From: Mactromeris polynyma
Lineage: Eukaryota > Mollusca > Bivalvia > Venerida > Mactridae
NCBI GenBank assembly: GCA_032209605.1
Contig: JASFXZ010000040.1
Location: 3,224,001 to 3,288,000, forward strand
Direction of reading: 5' to 3'
Length of the DNA: 64,000 nt
The notes under the pieces were generated by a model, which worked only from the letters and a program-made list of their open reading frames with translations, searched no databases and was not told the origin of the DNA. Within the stretch, counting starts at the first letter, position 1. The number at the start of each line of letters is the position of its first letter. Position numbers and translations under genes: made by a program. Below, piece by piece: positions 1 to 13,200 of this stretch.

Positions 1-3000
1 GGTCCATCTACAATCACACTGCGAGGATATGAATGGTTGACTTATAATCTACACCTGAATGATCAGAACGTGCTTACTGAGAAAACAAGACTAAGTTTGG
101 AATTCAAAGTATATCCTTGTTATGTTTCCCATACATTTTATCCTAAATTTATTTTGACATACAATAGGCCTTGTTAAATGAATTAACCAAATATTCTAAA
201 TACATCTCACTTTGCCAGCTAAATTCTTCATTTTGTGTTAAAATTACTTATAGGAAATTGTTATATTTAGTATTTGCATTAATACAAGGAGTGATATCAG
301 AATTTTCATTGTTTTTAGTGAACTTTCCTTATGTAGAGAACTTGAATATTTGTCATCTATTATTTCGAGATTGAATTTGTTTATTTTTATGATTGCTGAA
401 TAAGTGAGGAATTTTATTGTCTGAAGTTTAAATAATAGTCAATTTTTAACATGAATTTGTCAACGATAGACTCAAAGCTGAAAAATATATTCCTTTCATT
501 ATAGACTAGCAGAGGATCTGGTGTTATATTCTATGCTGTTGGTGGTGCCCCCTACCATAGCCATGTGACTGCTTCAGTGCATGCTGGGACTGTTCAAGTG
601 TCAGTTGCTATTGGTGATGAAGATATCCAGGTTGAGGCTGGTATTGGGATTGATGATTACAGGTAATTTATTTGTACCTTTTGAGGTCTTATTGTTTGAA
701 AATTTAAAGTTTCAGCAATTAACTACTCTTGGAAATATAGCAGATATTGGTATACTTCGCCCAAGAACTTAGCTATTCGATGTAACCAACATTTTAAGTG
801 GGTTAGATCTTTCATCACTTATAAATGAGTTTTATGAGTAACTAAGTAGCAAGCCCTGTTGTTTACTGATATCTAAAATCATTTTGCATGTTTTCTGTAT
901 GTTTTATTGATCATACCAGAGAGTTAAAGGATTGATTTATACATACAATCATCTCTAATCAAACCACTAGAAGTCGGATATTCTGAGCAGTGAATATTGC
1001 TTTATCATGCAGTCTTACCTACATTTATTGTACCAATCATATTTGTTTGAATAGATCATAACCCATTCTGACATGAGGCCATATCATATTTTGTATCGAA
1101 CTTTGTTTTAAGTGTTTATTTTGCTAGGTATCATGAAATTATGCTTTTCGATTGTATTTAAACATACTGCCATTTATTTCTAACATACATAGTCCTAAAC
1201 GGTAAGCCACTTGATGATTATCGTGCATCTCATTATATCATTACATTTATTTTTTGGCTTCAATTTTAATTTTATGAAGCAGTTTTTGACTGTTGCATTG
1301 TGGTACATGTTGGTTGCAGTGTTAGTATGTACCTGTGAAATGTAGCAGATACTTGTCATCTGTGCATGTCTGTCTTGTATACAATGTAGTTTACATCATA
1401 GTCATCATTTCATTCTTGTCAGCCCTATATAGATATTGAAGTCACCCAATTGAAATGATGTCCACCTTATGAAATGATTAGCAAATTAACATCTGTATGA
1501 ATTGAACTTGAACAATCTTCTTCTTCATTTATTTCAATCCATTTTCTGTTGATTTATGAGCATATAATCTGTTTGATGCGCTTAATACTTCTTTTGACAT
1601 TAACACTAGTCAATTCTGTGTAGGGAGAAATTTTGGCGTAAACAGATTTGTTAAGAAAATGCAATAGTTCATTATGTGAAATGTTTGTAGCAAATGTATT
1701 GCTCTTTCAGTTGTACAATTCTTCTAAAACTGTGTCAATATCTAACCTACACTTATATCTTACGGGTTTTCAATATCTAACCTACAATTATATCTGAGGG
1801 GTTTTCAACTGTTTGAAGTGATTATTTTGAGACTGTATTAAGCCTGTGTGAAATTGCATGTGATGTATAGCAAGACTTTCTATTCATCTTTTCTTTCTTT
1901 TTGAATGCATGGATATTGCTGAGTATTTGAGCAGTTTTATGTTAACACTTGTTTGCTATAAATGGATTGGAAAATGAATTGTCATGTCTAGCCAATGTCA
2001 CCACTTTTTTGGAGCATGAAAAGTTTGATAAATATAAAGAATATGCATTGAGGGGTGAAAGCGAAACTTGTCAGTCTGCATATAGATGAAGAAGCTGATA
2101 GAATTGTTTAGCTTTCATCTCTCGACAACCATATTGCCTATAATGCACATTTTGCATCTTGAATGACTTACCTGCATGTATACCAAGCTTCTTATGATGG
2201 TTCTGACTGCTTGTAATAGAAGCAATTCCTCCCTCGTCATCCAGTTAAAGTGTAAGACCCGCCTACAGGAATCAATGCATTTACCCTCTGTTAATGCAGG
2301 CTACATTACATTGGTGACAATAGTAGCCATCTTGTAGTGCTTAATCCACTGAAGTTACTTTAAAGAAAATTTAGACAATGATTAGATGATAAATTCTTGA
2401 ATTCAGTGACTACAGATATCTCAATAAATGCTCAATATTGCTTATCTATTCAACAACTTTATATATTATATTATTATATTCTATGTAATGGTATAATGAA
2501 CTCAGTTATACTAGAATGGTTACTATAATCAATCTGTGTTTCTCCACTCTTTTTCAGATTTATGCCGTATGTAACTAACCATGGCAATTATCATATGCAC
2601 TAAACTCTTAATCCCCTGTCCATTCACTTTGCTTTACAATGCCTTGTACTTATGTTTACCAATAGCATGAAGCATTGCATATAACTGCGTATGTAACGTC
2701 CTCGTTCGGGAAGTGTACTTTATTTTAAACATTTTATGATCAACTTTGCTATGTTGTCCAGCTCATGAATTATTTTATTCAGTTAACAAAAGGTCATTGA
2801 TCCAGCTACAACAAATTATATGTATTAGTCTATTTAACTCACAGGAGATTGTCACAAGTTCTCTCCCTTTATCCCTTCTATAGTATAGTGCATATACTAT
2901 AGCAGGGATAAAGGGATAGAACTCTGGAAAGGATAAAGGGATAGAACTCTGGAAAGGATAAAGGGAGAGAACTCGTGACAATCCCCTATGGGTTACATAG

Positions 3001-6000
3001 ACTAACACATCAATTCGAGATCTAAAGATTTGGTTTTGTTCCGTTCATCATGCAATTTCTCTGTGAACTCCAGACGTATAACCTGAATGTGACAAGGAGT
3101 CTTTAATTTGAAATGTAATCATTATTCAACCATTAATAAAATTAATTTCTTTCAAATCATGTAATGAAATGTAGGGAGTTCTGATTTTAGTTCTTAATTG
3201 CTTATATGTGTTGTTGCTTACATTACCATTTGGTTCTGCGATGTTGAAACACCAATATATTCTGGTTATAACATTGTATGTTTGGGAGTGCAGCTTTTCA
3301 GTATTTGGATGAATATTGGAATAATGCTGATATTAATGCAATGTATTCTGGATACCAGCAGTATATGTGTGTGTCTGATGCTCTGCAGTGTGGGTAACAA
3401 GGATATTTTGAATATCATTATACCCCCTCCCCTGAAAAGTTTGAAGGGGGTATATTGGAGTCACTCTATTGGTTGGTCTGTCGGTTGGTTGGTTCAGGTC
3501 TGGTAACAAAACCTTTTCTCAAAGACTATCTGTCTGACAAAGCATTATTGCAAGGGTATTAATCACCTTCTGTGATACATTGTAGCTCTCATTCTTACCA
3601 TCATTTTAAAGGACCCATGACTAGTCAAGTATTGTGTATCATTCTTGTCCACTGTGTTCACACGTGTACTTTATATTGTGATATATTGTGTTGAAGTCTG
3701 TATGAAGGTACATGTATTATATTTGTAATATGATTTTATGTAGTAAAGTGTCAATCATGTAATTGTCATAGCAACATTTGTTTAGATAGTATTATATATA
3801 TTTTATTATCTTTTTCGTTATTTAAGTTATTTTTGTTTTTATTTACTCTCAGATGTAGTTGTTATATAGTACGAGGGTGAGTGATGTTAGAATGAGTGAC
3901 AATTATATGTAAGCCATTGTTTAGGCTTGTTCTAATATAACCATATCACAACTCCTTGACCAGCCTCCATTCTCACTTCCTTATATGGTCAAAATTTACA
4001 TATAGACGAGTTGAAGTTTTAATGAACTACTACATCAGTGGTTTCTTAGCAAGTAAATACAACATTTCAGAGTTTGGTATGCTTCATTTAGGACATAATG
4101 GTTAAATCACCTTCACTTATTAACATAAACATCTTTTGGTCAAAGGTTAGTTCTGGTCCCTCTAATTTTGCATGTTAAGATATCCTGCCTTCACTAACAC
4201 TATGAAGTGTAAGTTTATCTCACAGATTGAGCTGTATTTCATTATAAGCTACATCATATTGTAAATCATTATTGTGATGCTTCATTTAGAACATACTCAG
4301 TGCTAGAATAATGTTTGGTTTGCTGTCACATGGATTTATGATCATAACCTGTATATAGTTATAGATCAGAATGTAGACATGAAGTTTATATTGTGGAAGT
4401 CTTGAAATAAAGTACAAGGCTTTGATCACCAAGATCTTAGTAGAGTTGTCCTAAGAGCTACACTATTTATGTGTATAGTGAGGGGGGGGCTGTGCGCTGT
4501 GGCTATGGTCCCTAACTGCAAATCACTTACCCCTCGCTGCAGCAGATTTGTTTTTGAGAAAGCTCTCCACCTGGCTTATGGAAGTTAGGAAATTTTGCTG
4601 TTTGGTCACTTTATGCCCCATTATAACAAATACATATGTATATATATAAACAGTGTTAGAACACCATGTGTGATACAAGATTGTAATGTATACATAGTAA
4701 TGTAGTTTTCATGATACATGCCTCCTTATTGTTATCAGTATATATGTATATAACATATTACCGTACAAAGAGATATTGCAGTATTGGTTGGATAAGGATT
4801 TGTGCTTTTAAATTCAAGCAATTTTACGCTGTTTCGGAGTGAAATATGTATCATACAATTGGCACACATGCACACAGAGGCGCATTAAATTCATTCATAC
4901 AATATGCTTATGATTGAATCTTCACCAAATTAAGTGTTTATGGGCATATTTTTCATTCAAGATCAATAATCAGCCAAATCCCCCTCAGAACTCCGAGGTT
5001 ATGGTCCTTGACTTTTTGACTGATATATTTTGTAACAGTTGGGCATTCTTGTTGTTGATCATTGTGTAAAGAGACCCTGTTTAACAGTTGTATGTTAAGG
5101 TATATTTTGTATGATAGATCAACTAACAACCTATCGTTTCATTTTACAGTGACTATGATATCCCACTAAATGTGAAAAATAATACAATTTTAATTGTTCC
5201 ACTAATAATGTTTTAATCAAGGTTATTGTGTCTTTATTTTGAAGATAATGTCTGTGTTTAATAATACATGGATTAAAAATATGAAAATTATCCACTGTAA
5301 ATCCATGAACAGAATTTTTGTTCCTTTATTTATACATAATTCTCTGAAATGTCAGTATCATATGTAGTACCCTGAATATGTTATTTCAAAGAATGGTTAT
5401 GCAATTTTTTCTGGGTGATATATAGCTGTATGTACTGCCAAGGAAATAACAATTCCAAATATTTGCTCATCATTTACTGTATGAAATATTATATCCATTA
5501 CATTTGTTACCTAATGATAGTGAAGCATTTGATCATTATTATTGCCACATATTTTCTTGTTTTCATGATTATAATGATACAACTTACATGAATCTCTTGT
5601 TTTCATATGCAGACCTGTGTTATGATATTCAATTATTAACTTTGAGATTTGTTGACAATAAGTCCTGAATACATTACATGATGGATATGACATACAATGA
5701 TACATGTGTGAAGAAAGAGAAGGCAGTTGTCGTTGCAGTATTTTATATGACATTTCTACATTGAGTTTCCTTGGTGCCTGTGTATCTGAATATGTCAGTT
5801 ATGCAAACACTTGTTTAAAGCAGCAGCCATGATTCATTATTTGGTGCATGTGTGCTGTATTCTGTTGAATTTTACATTTCAGGTGGCATAATCTTACAAT
5901 TCTTCATAATCTGAAGAAAGTATACGTATATCTGGATGGTCGAGAGCATGTTCGGGACATTGTGTATGATAAATACCACCTTGGTCTTGATCCCAAAATC

Positions 6001-7233
6001 TTCATTGGTGGTGGTAATAACTTTATTGTAACAAGAGGTATGATCTATTTTATGCCTACCTATATTGTTTGTTTGAGTGCATTAAAACAGTCTAGTATGA
6101 ATATATTATTTAGAGTTTTTAATGTTTAAAGAATTTTGATCTTCAAAAACATTGTCAGTTCTGTCTTTAATTTGAACTACAGTGATACCACCTCAGAGGA
6201 AAACCTTTGGGAAATGTACATTTGAGCGCTGCTATGGGATTTACAACCTCTTCTGTTAGTAACATCATTTCAAGAAAACGCAACATGTGATGTGTCTTTT
6301 TGCAAGCAGGAAACAATATTTACTCCATAAGTATGGTCACTTTATTTTCATATTGCCATATCGGGCACATATTGCTTACTGTCAGTACATGGTGACATCT
6401 TATGTGACGTTTTCTAGAAATGACGTCACATAAAGAAGAGGTTGGAAATCGTACAGCGGCACTCATTTATGCTGTTGTTGAGAGGTTGTTGCATTACAGA
6501 GGTTAATTTGGTTGTAAAATTTTATTATGGGAATTGTGAAAATGTTGTTGAAGAGAGGTTGTTGTTCAGGAAAGGGTCCCTCTGGAGAGGTTGCACTGTA
6601 GAGCTTTGCAGATTGGGACGTGATCATCAAGATAAAGCTGGATATATTGATGCTACATTTGACTTTTCCATCTTCAATGGAAAAATATGTGTGTACAATG
6701 TTTATCAATTTAACACACTTGTAATTAAGAGGATCCTATTGATTTGTAGAGTTCCTCATTGAATATTTGTGCCACCTTATTTGTTGTTATTATTATAGAG
6801 ATTTCAGTTCTTTTCCCTTTATAGTTGTAAAAATATTAGTTATGCCATAACTTTCATAATTTATTGTCTTAATTTATACAAATGAATAAAATGCCTTTCA
6901 GGTCTACAAGTAACCCAGAATTTTGTTGGTTGTGTCAAGAATGTGTACATTAATGAAGTATCTGTGCTGTATGAGTTACAGCAGAACAGCGCTAGGGTGC
7001 AGTATCATGGTGGAGGGTCAACACAACCTGACTATTCGTGTAAAGAAGTCGTAAACATACCTATATCATTTCCTACATCAGCGTCCATGCTGAAAATCGA
7101 AACCACTCAAGCAATGGAGAAAGAACTTGATATTGAATTTGATTTTAAGTCTGTGAGAACTGAAGCTATCGTGTTCTATGCAAGTATAGAAGACACTGAC
7201 CACTCCAGAGAGTACAATCTTGGTTATATTGAG
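1..7233 (+). CDS. Receptor exons 1-4: first visible LamG domain
   Basis: The exons are 1-108, 505-662, 5883-6037 and 6902-7233. The reading starts in frame at base 1. The protein shows a LamG pattern: a strand ending LSLEF, a turn [11 protein letters not shown], the WHNLTI strand (Trp-His of LamG), [15 protein letters not shown] and the closing [10 protein letters not shown] with its Cys. The domain is complete from about visible residue 10 to 150; exon 4 then begins the second LamG domain. The 5220-nt intron 663-5882 lies within this block. Confidence 0.85.
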
Positions 7234-10200
7234 GTAAATACATTAGCCATTCATTTAAAATGATGCCTCTATTACATTCGAGTTTGATTTGGAACATTTG
7301 AAAATATGTATTAGATTCTTCAAGCCTTCTGGTAGAATCAGATCATAGCTGTTTGATTGTTGTGCTGACTCTGTGATTTTGCTTGTGGATTTTTTATCAT
7401 ATAAGGTTTTGCAGTCAGACAATTTTGGTTTAATTTTTGGTACTAATTAATAAAAAAATATTTCATATTCTGTTTGTCTGTCATGTTTTCAGCATCATGC
7501 CTATTTTCGTATTTTTTCACTTCATTTCTTGTTGGTATCCATTTATTTCAGGTTTGGTTACACAATGGTCTACCAAGTTTGAAATTTGTTGCCTCCACAA
7601 CCCACTTGGATCGTTCTCAGAATCTCAGCATACCGAATGTAGTCAATGACAACACATGGCATTCTATGTCACTAACCTTCAGACATGGGTAACTTAATGT
7701 GTTTGTAATATAAAATTGTATATTAAGCCTTTGTTTTTGAAAATATATTACCCTACTAAAGTGACAGTTCAAGAGTACTTAGAAAGCCTTGGGCACACAT
7801 TGAATGAATGAATTTCAATGAGTCACTTGTCTGCATACTGTTTCATGTCTACATAAATATGTTTAACTTCTTTTCTAGTTACTTAATATGGACTGCATAA
7901 CGTGTAACCATGCATATTATTGAAGGCATGGATCATAATTTATTATGTGTATAACTTGACCATCATTCACTTAGAATATGATAAGATATTGACATATCTG
8001 CAATAGTTGATGTGTTGACATTGATGTTGGTCTGATTCATTTGTCTGTTTTCAGCATTGCCAAGTTGAAAGTTGATGGAAATTCTGTGACAACCATAGAC
8101 TTCAGACGACCTCTAGAAATCCGAGGAATTATTGTGATTGGATATGGGTTTAATACATATAAAGGTAAGGAGAAGTTTGTGTTGTATCTGCAATAGAATG
8201 ATTTAGTGAATCAGTCTACTGCTATGGTTTGTTGTACTTATTTTACGGCTTATCAATGAATTTGTAGTTAATACTTTTAATTTCATTACATTTGTGCTGC
8301 TTCTGTTTGATAATTTGTTCAAGTTACCTCTTTCCTCACTGAAAAATACATGTTTTACCTTATTTCTTAATGTTATTCTATTTTATTGTTTACAGACAGT
8401 GAAGGTTTTGTTGGCTGCATCAGAAATCTTAAAGTTCAAGGTCAATCTGAAGATGCCCTTGACCTTGTACAAACTAGAGCAGCATCTGGGTTGATCATTG
8501 ATGGATGTAATATAACAGACTATTGTCAAGGAAACAGGATGTGTAAACATGGTGGTACTTGTCTGTCTGAGTGGAGAGGTGTGGCTTGTGATTGTACAGA
8601 TACTCACTACACTGGAAAGGCGTGCCATTTTGGTAGGCAAGACTACATTATTAGTATAGCAGAAGTGACTATAAATTTCATACTTTCATTTCCAATATTT
8701 GAGGTTTGGATGGTGCAAAGTTTTAGTTTTACTTGTTTTGAAGAATTTGTTTAAAAGATGTGAGGATATTTCCATTGAAAATACATTATTGTGTTTATTT
8801 ACTCAATGAGGTTTTAAACCCATATTGATGCAGAAATGCTCCAGAAAAACACATTTGTGGAGATGTTCTTACTATAGAGATATTAATTGCTGATCTGTTC
8901 CAATACTATTCTATTTCAGCTAAATACAAGCATACATGTGATGAATATTACCAATCTGGGATCACAGAGTCTGGGGTCAAGTTGGTTGACCTTGATGGAA
9001 GTGGGTCAATGGACCCTGTGTATGTTCATTGTGATATGGGCTATGAGGTCAATTTTGAATTTTATGGTCAGACCGTTGTGAACCACAACTTGGCCCCTAA
9101 TTCGACTGTGAGACAAAAAATGATGAGAAACTTGAAAAAACATATTTCTTATAGGTAAAGCATTGACATATAATTCCATTCTTACATCCTCCTAATGCCA
9201 TGTTGCTCTCATAGTGGCTACCAGTTTGCTTTGGTATTTCTGAAGTTGCCTGAGCTCAGCTGAATATTTATCGCATTGCTTTATACTTTACATTTGAATT
9301 TCCTGAAGATCAATCATCAATAAATCTCCATTTTTCTTATACAGTAATTTGTCTTGTCCACAAAAATTGTTGCTGAAAACGCGACTGCTCCTGGTAGAAC
9401 AGTGATCGGAAAATTTATGTTTGCAATGTATTCTGCTCTGCTATTTAAGGCTAACTTTCCCTATATATGCCTCCCACAATATATACAGGTGTCACCTATC
9501 ATGGGAAATTTTACCAAGGATAATAAATTTTTGTCTAATTCACTATGTTCAAAGTATGAAAATATAATTTGTTCTGACACTACAGAAATACAGAATCATG
9601 ATAACTTGAATGGATTTGTTATGCTTCATGAGACGCATTGTTAATGACATGAAAATTGATTGAGCCAACTCTATCAGTAATTGCTGTTTTATGATCATAT
9701 TTGTTGTGTTGTTCATTACATTTAATGTGAATTCCATTAGCTGTGTATCAGATTACCACGTTGAATGCATGTTTGCCTACTTTTATCATTGCAACACCAT
9801 TCTATATTGTTACTCATGTGTACATTGATAAGGCAAAATGAAACCGAGAAATTTTTAACGATCGTATCATGACTGGCAAAACATTAAATTATTCCACTTC
9901 ATTACAAACAACTGAGTGAAACTTTGATACTGATCTTCATTAAGCAAATAACATAGGCCAATATAGCTACACAATCATTACCATGTACATGGTCCTGAAA
10001 TATCATATTTTGAAGCATAAGGCATTACAAACTGTTACATATATGGAGCTTTCATTAAAAACAATGTGTTCACAATTATAAAAAAAAAAATGTACACAAA
10101 CATTGTTTGCCAAGGTGTGACCACAAATTAATAGATCAAGTTTTATAATATTGATTTTTGTTGATAGTTTGCAACATCTTGTACTAATTTGTGAGCTTTT

Positions 10201-13200
10201 TAGTATTGCTTTATTTGGTTACTAAGAAATTGACTATCCTTACCATTACCAAATAACTAAATAACTAGTTTTAAATGCATTTGCTCCTTGATGCAGTATC
10301 TCCATTAGCAATATATCTCCTTATCCTGTCTTATAGCTCTCCTAACTGACAGCATTCTGTGTTCTTTGTGTTTCAGGGAGTTACGGAGGGAACATTTGAT
10401 CAGATTAACCGAGGAATCCGCGTGGTGTAAACAGTACATGAGATATGATTGTCAACAGTCACCTCTTAAGTATGACAAATAATTACAACATAAGTTATTT
10501 ATCTTGAAATTGTTCTTTGAGCTATTTAGTTTGAAGTGTTTATGGAATTTATATACTTAGCCTGTCATTTGCTATATGTCAATATACACTCAACGACACT
10601 TCTAAGTCCACACTTCGATTTTCATGGCTAACTTCAACATTTGTATGGAGTATTTTTATAAAACCTGGTCACAATTTTAACAAAATATTTTATTATATGA
10701 AAACATAACAAAAATAACAATCGGATACAAATCCGCTCAACCGTGACAGTTTTACTGCTGCTGGTTGAAATACTCCTAACAAATGTCGAAGATAGCCATG
10801 AAAATCGAAGTGTGAACTTAGAAGTGTCGTTGAGTGTATTTGAAAGAAGGATAATTACAGTAACAGCCAAACCAGTTTTTACACTCCTTTAAATTTGATT
10901 ATGACATTGAAATGAAATGTGAAATTTTCAGCACTCATGGTTTTGTTACGTTGGCTTTTCATGTACATTGTTGTATGGCCTATATCTCTTTCACATGTGT
11001 ATTTATGGAAAAATTCAAAGAAGCATTAAGTTAAAAATTGTTTATTTTACATCTATTGTAAAAAAAACGTATACAAACTTATATTAATTACTGGTGATGA
11101 CTGCGGCCTGGATTACTTCATCGTACATTATTCAAGGATTGTGAAGATTAAGGTTCAGCCTCACCAATGGTGGCATTCAAACTGATGATCTTTGGATCAG
11201 AAATCTGGCCCTTTACCTCTCAACCACTATGCTTCCTTAGCAACACATTTATAGATATTGTATTGAAATCTGTTGCCTATGATTGGTAATGACTCTTTGT
11301 TTTTTGCTGCTTTTTGTAGACTTGGTATACAAACATGGTTTTCATCAGCCAGTGGTGAGATGGTAGAATATTTGGGTACCGACAACTGGTCCCCTGGTTA
11401 CTGCACGTGTTCCTTGACAAATGAATGTACTGGTGGGAACCGATGTAACTGCGATAATGGTAGGTTCAGTTTTGCTTGCATGTTATTGTAGCTTAATGAT
11501 GCTACTGATAGAATAACTGCTTCCTTAACAGTTTCATGCTTCCTGTTGTTGGCCATCATTTGCATTGACTCTTCATATAAATTTGATAATTATTTTAGTC
11601 TCTCTAGACAAAGTTTCACTGTAGCATTGATGTATTTATCCAATTTTATGTCTAAACTAGTTTCATCGAAATTATTTTCAAAGATTTCATTTTATATTTT
11701 GCTGAAAATGGATGACTGCCATTATCTCCATAAAACCTTATCATTGGAGTGCTTAAATCCCTATAGTCCTTAATAATCTGCATAATAGTCTTCAACAAAT
11801 CTGTCTGAAGACTTCATCAATCTTAAGGAGACATGTTTAAAAGTTCATTGTTCTCTTCCAACCATCTTTGTGCTTAATCAACCTGAATTAATGAAAAGTT
11901 TTCTGAGAAACAATTCAAGTCGATTGTGTCTAAAAAAGATTTAATTTTGTAAACTAATGTTGTACGTGTGATCATCTTCTTTGTATTATACAGATACTAT
12001 GTCGATACAGCATGATGAAGGGTATAACACAATTAACAGACAATTGCCTATTACGGAGTTGGTAGTAAAACAAGAAGATCCACTGAGTACTGGATCTGGC
12101 AATATAACTATAGGACCTCTCATTTGTTGGGGAAACAGTAAGTGAACTGTCAGTTTGTTGACTGATTTATCATCCTTACTTTATGTTGAATTCAAATTGT
12201 AGATGCAAAATGATATCAAAATTTCTATCAAGGGGGCGGGGGGGGGACAAAACTATCCTATCATTGTAGAAATAAAGTAGCAGATGGGCAGGCTTAGCTT
12301 TCACCTCTTCCATGGTATGATTTAAACAGTTCTCAACATGTTTTGTTAACTGTCTGTGTTTCCTTGTTGCACATTTCAAGGGTTCAGTGCAAGACTATCG
12401 TTACTCCTTTATAAATACATCGGAGTTACAATAGTCTTGCGTTGAAACCTCAATTTTGTCCCTACAATTTCGCTTGTTAAGATGGATTTGTTGGTTAATG
12501 TTTATTTTTTCAGATGATTCTAATTATTATTTTAAGTTATGGTTTATCTGTAGTCTGTAACTATACTATAACTGCACCTTTAACATCCAGCCTCACTGAG
12601 CCCTTGAAAACATTAACACATTTCATCTTATATTGTGATTATAATATCATTGAAATTATTGACAAGGAAGGATATTTGAGATTGATATTTATATGTTTAC
12701 AGAAAATCATGACCCATTGAATGCTGTCACATTCATTGATACATCTGGCTATTTACTGAGTCAACCATGGAAGTCACATGACATGCGGGTCAGTTTCCGT
12801 ACACATCATGATAATGCCATTATATTGTATCAGACTGGCACTGAGGACAATATTAACTATTTCTTTGTGGCTGTAACTGCAGGTTTGTATTCTATTGTTT
12901 GTTTTGATATTTTTAGATTATTCTTTTAATGTGTTAGCAATTGGCAGAACATGTGCAACGGATGGCTTATTTACACTTACAGCAGGCAGCCGTATTTTCC
13001 TATGCATACAAAACAATAAGACTTTGCACCAGGACTAGTAGTGCAATGCCTGACAGTATTGCAGCATGGAAATCAGTTTTGCAGAATAAATCAGTGATAT
13101 GTAACCTAATTTGATGGATCAGTCTTTAAAATGGTTTGAGATAATTGTCTCACAATGATAACAGAAAATAAAGTTGTAATGTCATTTGTTTTAGACATGT

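Noticed and set aside
2775..3008. 77-residue minus-strand ORF.
   Set aside because: It lies over a foldback MITE and reflects its inverted repeats.
6442..6762. 106-residue plus-strand ORF and its antisense partner.
   Set aside because: It spans two interspersed repeats and shows no domain or splice support.
10634..10870. 78-residue minus-strand ORF.
   Set aside because: It lies inside the MITE at 10583-10839.
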